8,174 nt of DNA, taken from the NCBI GenBank assembly GCA_005883855.1, contig VBAU01000030.1, positions 1,366 through 9,539 of the forward strand. Reading direction: 5' to 3'. The position numbers and the translations under genes were made by a program. The notes under the pieces are model-generated. The model was given only the letters and a program-made list of their open reading frames with translations. It did no database searches and was not told where the DNA came from. The DNA is from Bacteroidota bacterium. Its GTDB lineage: Bacteria > Bacteroidota > Bacteroidia > Chitinophagales > Chitinophagaceae. Below are positions 7,070 to 8,174 of the stretch, one piece after another (positions within the stretch are counted from its first letter, which is position 1; each line of letters begins with the position of its first letter).

Positions 7070-7515
7070 CCATAAACATCCGACCAGCAGTAAAAGAGGA
7101 TTGTCCAGGATTGCTTGAATTGGTGCAGGAGCTCGCAACTTATGAACGAGCGCCAAATGAAGTTACGGTAACCCTCGAGCATTTTATTGAAAGTGGCTTT
7201 GGTGAAAAGCCTGTGTGGTGGGCATTCGTTGCAGAAGTTCAGGGTGAGGTCGTTGGCTTTGCACTCTATTACATTCGTTATTCAACCTGGAAGGGCCAGG
7301 CCATGTATCTCGAAGATATTCTCATCACCAATGACTGGCGCGGAAAGGGAATCGGTAAACTATTGTTTGATCAGTTGATCGAAGAAGCCAAAGAAAAAAA
7401 GTTTAACCGCATCATTTGGCAAGTTCTCGATTGGAATGAGCCGGCCATCAATTTTTACAAAAAATACAATGCAGAGGTAGATGGAAGTTGGCTAAACTGC
7501 AGCATTTATGTGTGA
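7066..7515 (+). CDS. GNAT N-acetyltransferase, SSAT/thialysine-acetyltransferase-like
   Basis: Cytoplasmic acetyl-CoA-dependent N-acetyltransferase of 149 residues, the normal size for a single GNAT domain. It most resembles the diamine (spermidine/spermine) and thialysine N-acetyltransferase branch: MYLEDILI (80-87), the acetyl-CoA loop RGKGIG (92-97), and WNEPAINFYKKYNA (123-136), a near match to the WNEPSINFYKRRGA stretch of animal SSAT, with Tyr131 at the place of the catalytic Tyr. Substrates of this branch are primary amines such as polyamines, thialysine or lysine analogues. The ATG overlaps the serine hydrolase stop (ATGA, 7066-7069), so it is probably translationally coupled and completes the operon. 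Family assignment is firm. The substrate is inferred from motif similarity only. Confidence 0.9.
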   Translation: MTINIRPAVKEDCPGLLELVQELATYERAPNEVTVTLEHFIESGFGEKPVWWAFVAEVQGEVVGFALYYIRYSTWKGQAMYLEDILITNDWRGKGIGKLLFDQLIEEAKEKKFNRIIWQVLDWNEPAINFYKKYNAEVDGSWLNCSIYV

Positions 7516-7628
7516 GAAAGTAAAGTCGCAATATTGGAGTTTACTGCAAGTTTTAATGTTGACATGATTTAATATTTCACGTGAGCCATATTTCCTTTTT
7601 TTAGTATCATACTTTTAAATTATTAACT

Positions 7629-7656
7629 GAAATAAATAAGAGCTTTTGTTTATTTC
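7629..7656. terminator. Weak AT-rich hairpin between convergent genes, possible bidirectional terminator
   Basis: GAAATAAA (7629-7636) pairs with TTTATTTC (7649-7656). Allowing two G-U pairs the stem extends to 12 pairs around an AGCT loop. A small GC hairpin follows (CCCGA 7656-7660 with TCGGG 7666-7670). Its place between the convergent GNAT and hydrolase genes suits a terminator, but the stem is AT-rich and no good T-tract follows on either strand. The remaining 7516-7628 stretch is AT-rich and shows no gene; the only other motif is an 8-base palindrome, TCACGTGA, at 7577-7584. Confidence 0.3.
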
Positions 7657-7677
7657 CCGAATTGATCGGGCCATTGT

Positions 7678-8174
7678 TCATTTAGAATAGCCGTCCACTT
7701 CAATAATAGCTTCAGCAAAAGCCCTTGGCGCTTCCTGTGGAAGGTTGTGGCCGACACCACCATCGATAACTCTGTGCAAATATTTGCCCAAAAATTTCCT
7801 TGCATAGACACTACTGTCAGGGTGTGGTGCTCCGTAGGCATCGCCTTCTAATGTAATGGATGGCACGGTGATTATCGGGCCTTCGGTAAGTCGTTTTTCC
7901 AGGTCGTCGTATTTTGCTTCACCTTCGGCCAGGCCGAGCCGCCAGCGATAATTGTGAATCACAATACTCGCATGATCAACATTGTTGAATGATGCTGCAG
8001 TCTTATCAAATGTAGCATCATCGAAGTCCCATTTAGGCGAAGCTATTTTCCAGATGAGCTTCGCGAAATCTTTCGTGTATTTTTCATAGCCAGCACGACC
8101 ACGTTCAGTAGCAAAATAAAATTGATACCACCACTCGAGTTCAGCTTTTGGTGGCAACGGAAGCTTATTCACTG
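7678..8174 (-). CDS. Alpha/beta hydrolase (epoxide hydrolase/dehalogenase-like), 3' part only
   Basis: C-terminal 164-165 residues of an alpha/beta-hydrolase-fold enzyme cut by the right edge. A GTG sits at 8170-8172, but it is probably an internal Val, since the sequence begins in the middle of the fold and the nucleophile elbow must lie outside the window. Numbering from that Val, a cap-domain stretch EWWYQFYFATERGRAGY (13-29) and the IHNYRWRLGLAEGEAKY segment (72-88) precede the last core strands: VPSITLEGDAYGAPHP (103-118), where Asp111 is the likely catalytic acid, and DGGVGHNLPQEAP (137-149), where His142 is the likely catalytic base. This layout is that of soluble hydrolases of the epoxide hydrolase or haloalkane/haloacetate dehalogenase type. 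Which chemistry applies depends on the missing nucleophile. It is convergent with the GNAT gene and shows no link to that operon. Confidence 0.8.
   Translation of the reverse strand, partial: VNKLPLPPKAELEWWYQFYFATERGRAGYEKYTKDFAKLIWKIASPKWDFDDATFDKTAASFNNVDHASIVIHNYRWRLGLAEGEAKYDDLEKRLTEGPIITVPSITLEGDAYGAPHPDSSVYARKFLGKYLHRVIDGGVGHNLPQEAPRAFAEAIIEVDGYSK

Noticed and set aside
7559..7593. TTGACA followed by CATATTT as a sigma70-type promoter
   Set aside because: The spacing is about 22 bases, no plus-strand gene follows, and Bacteroidota do not normally use this consensus.
8170..8172. GTG as the start of a short 164-residue hydrolase
   Set aside because: The fragment lacks the nucleophile half of the alpha/beta-hydrolase fold, so the gene must continue past the right edge.

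Overview
The window looks like chromosomal DNA from a member of the Bacteroidota, most likely a Cytophagales- or Chitinophagaceae-type soil or freshwater bacterium. This rests on the moderate AT-richness, the absence of clear Shine-Dalgarno sequences, a LytS/LytTR two-component pair, Sec signal peptides ending in Gln, a DUF3471-type serine hydrolase and a secreted DsrE protein. The genus cannot be read from the sequence. No RNA gene, insertion sequence, phage gene, CRISPR array or integrase is visible.

Left block (1-2895, all +). A LytS-type membrane histidine kinase, cut by the left edge, is followed by its LytTR response regulator and then by a secreted protein that looks like an outer-membrane beta-barrel. 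The kinase is unusual: the phosphoacceptor His of the H-box is Asp and the G-box glycines are missing, while the regulator keeps every residue needed for phosphorylation. The pair may therefore signal in a non-standard way.

Middle (2945-3497). A small exported DsrE-family protein lies on the minus strand, convergent with the beta-barrel gene and divergent from the next operon. The 133-base divergent gap holds a TAnnTTTG promoter-like element and two short direct repeats.

Right operon (3498-7515, all +). Three genes form a tight unit: a D-aminoacylase-like amidohydrolase lipoprotein that has lost its HxH metal motif, an exported penicillin-binding-protein-like serine hydrolase with DUF3471-type C-terminal modules, and a cytoplasmic SSAT-like GNAT acetyltransferase. 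The third start overlaps the second stop (ATGA). The first/second junction carries a 63-base tandem heptamer array. The array makes an upstream ATG that overlaps the lipoprotein stop, but the signal peptide points to a start 87 bases further on. Together the genes suggest envelope-side cleavage of small amide or peptide substrates (perhaps with D-residues) followed by cytoplasmic N-acetylation of an amine. That pathway is inference.

Right edge (7516-8174). A 162-base convergent gap with a weak AT-rich hairpin is followed by the C-terminal part of an alpha/beta hydrolase on the minus strand, cut by the right edge. No complete novel defence or mobile system is present. The best leads are the degenerate kinase, the variant amidohydrolase and the heptamer array at the operon junction.
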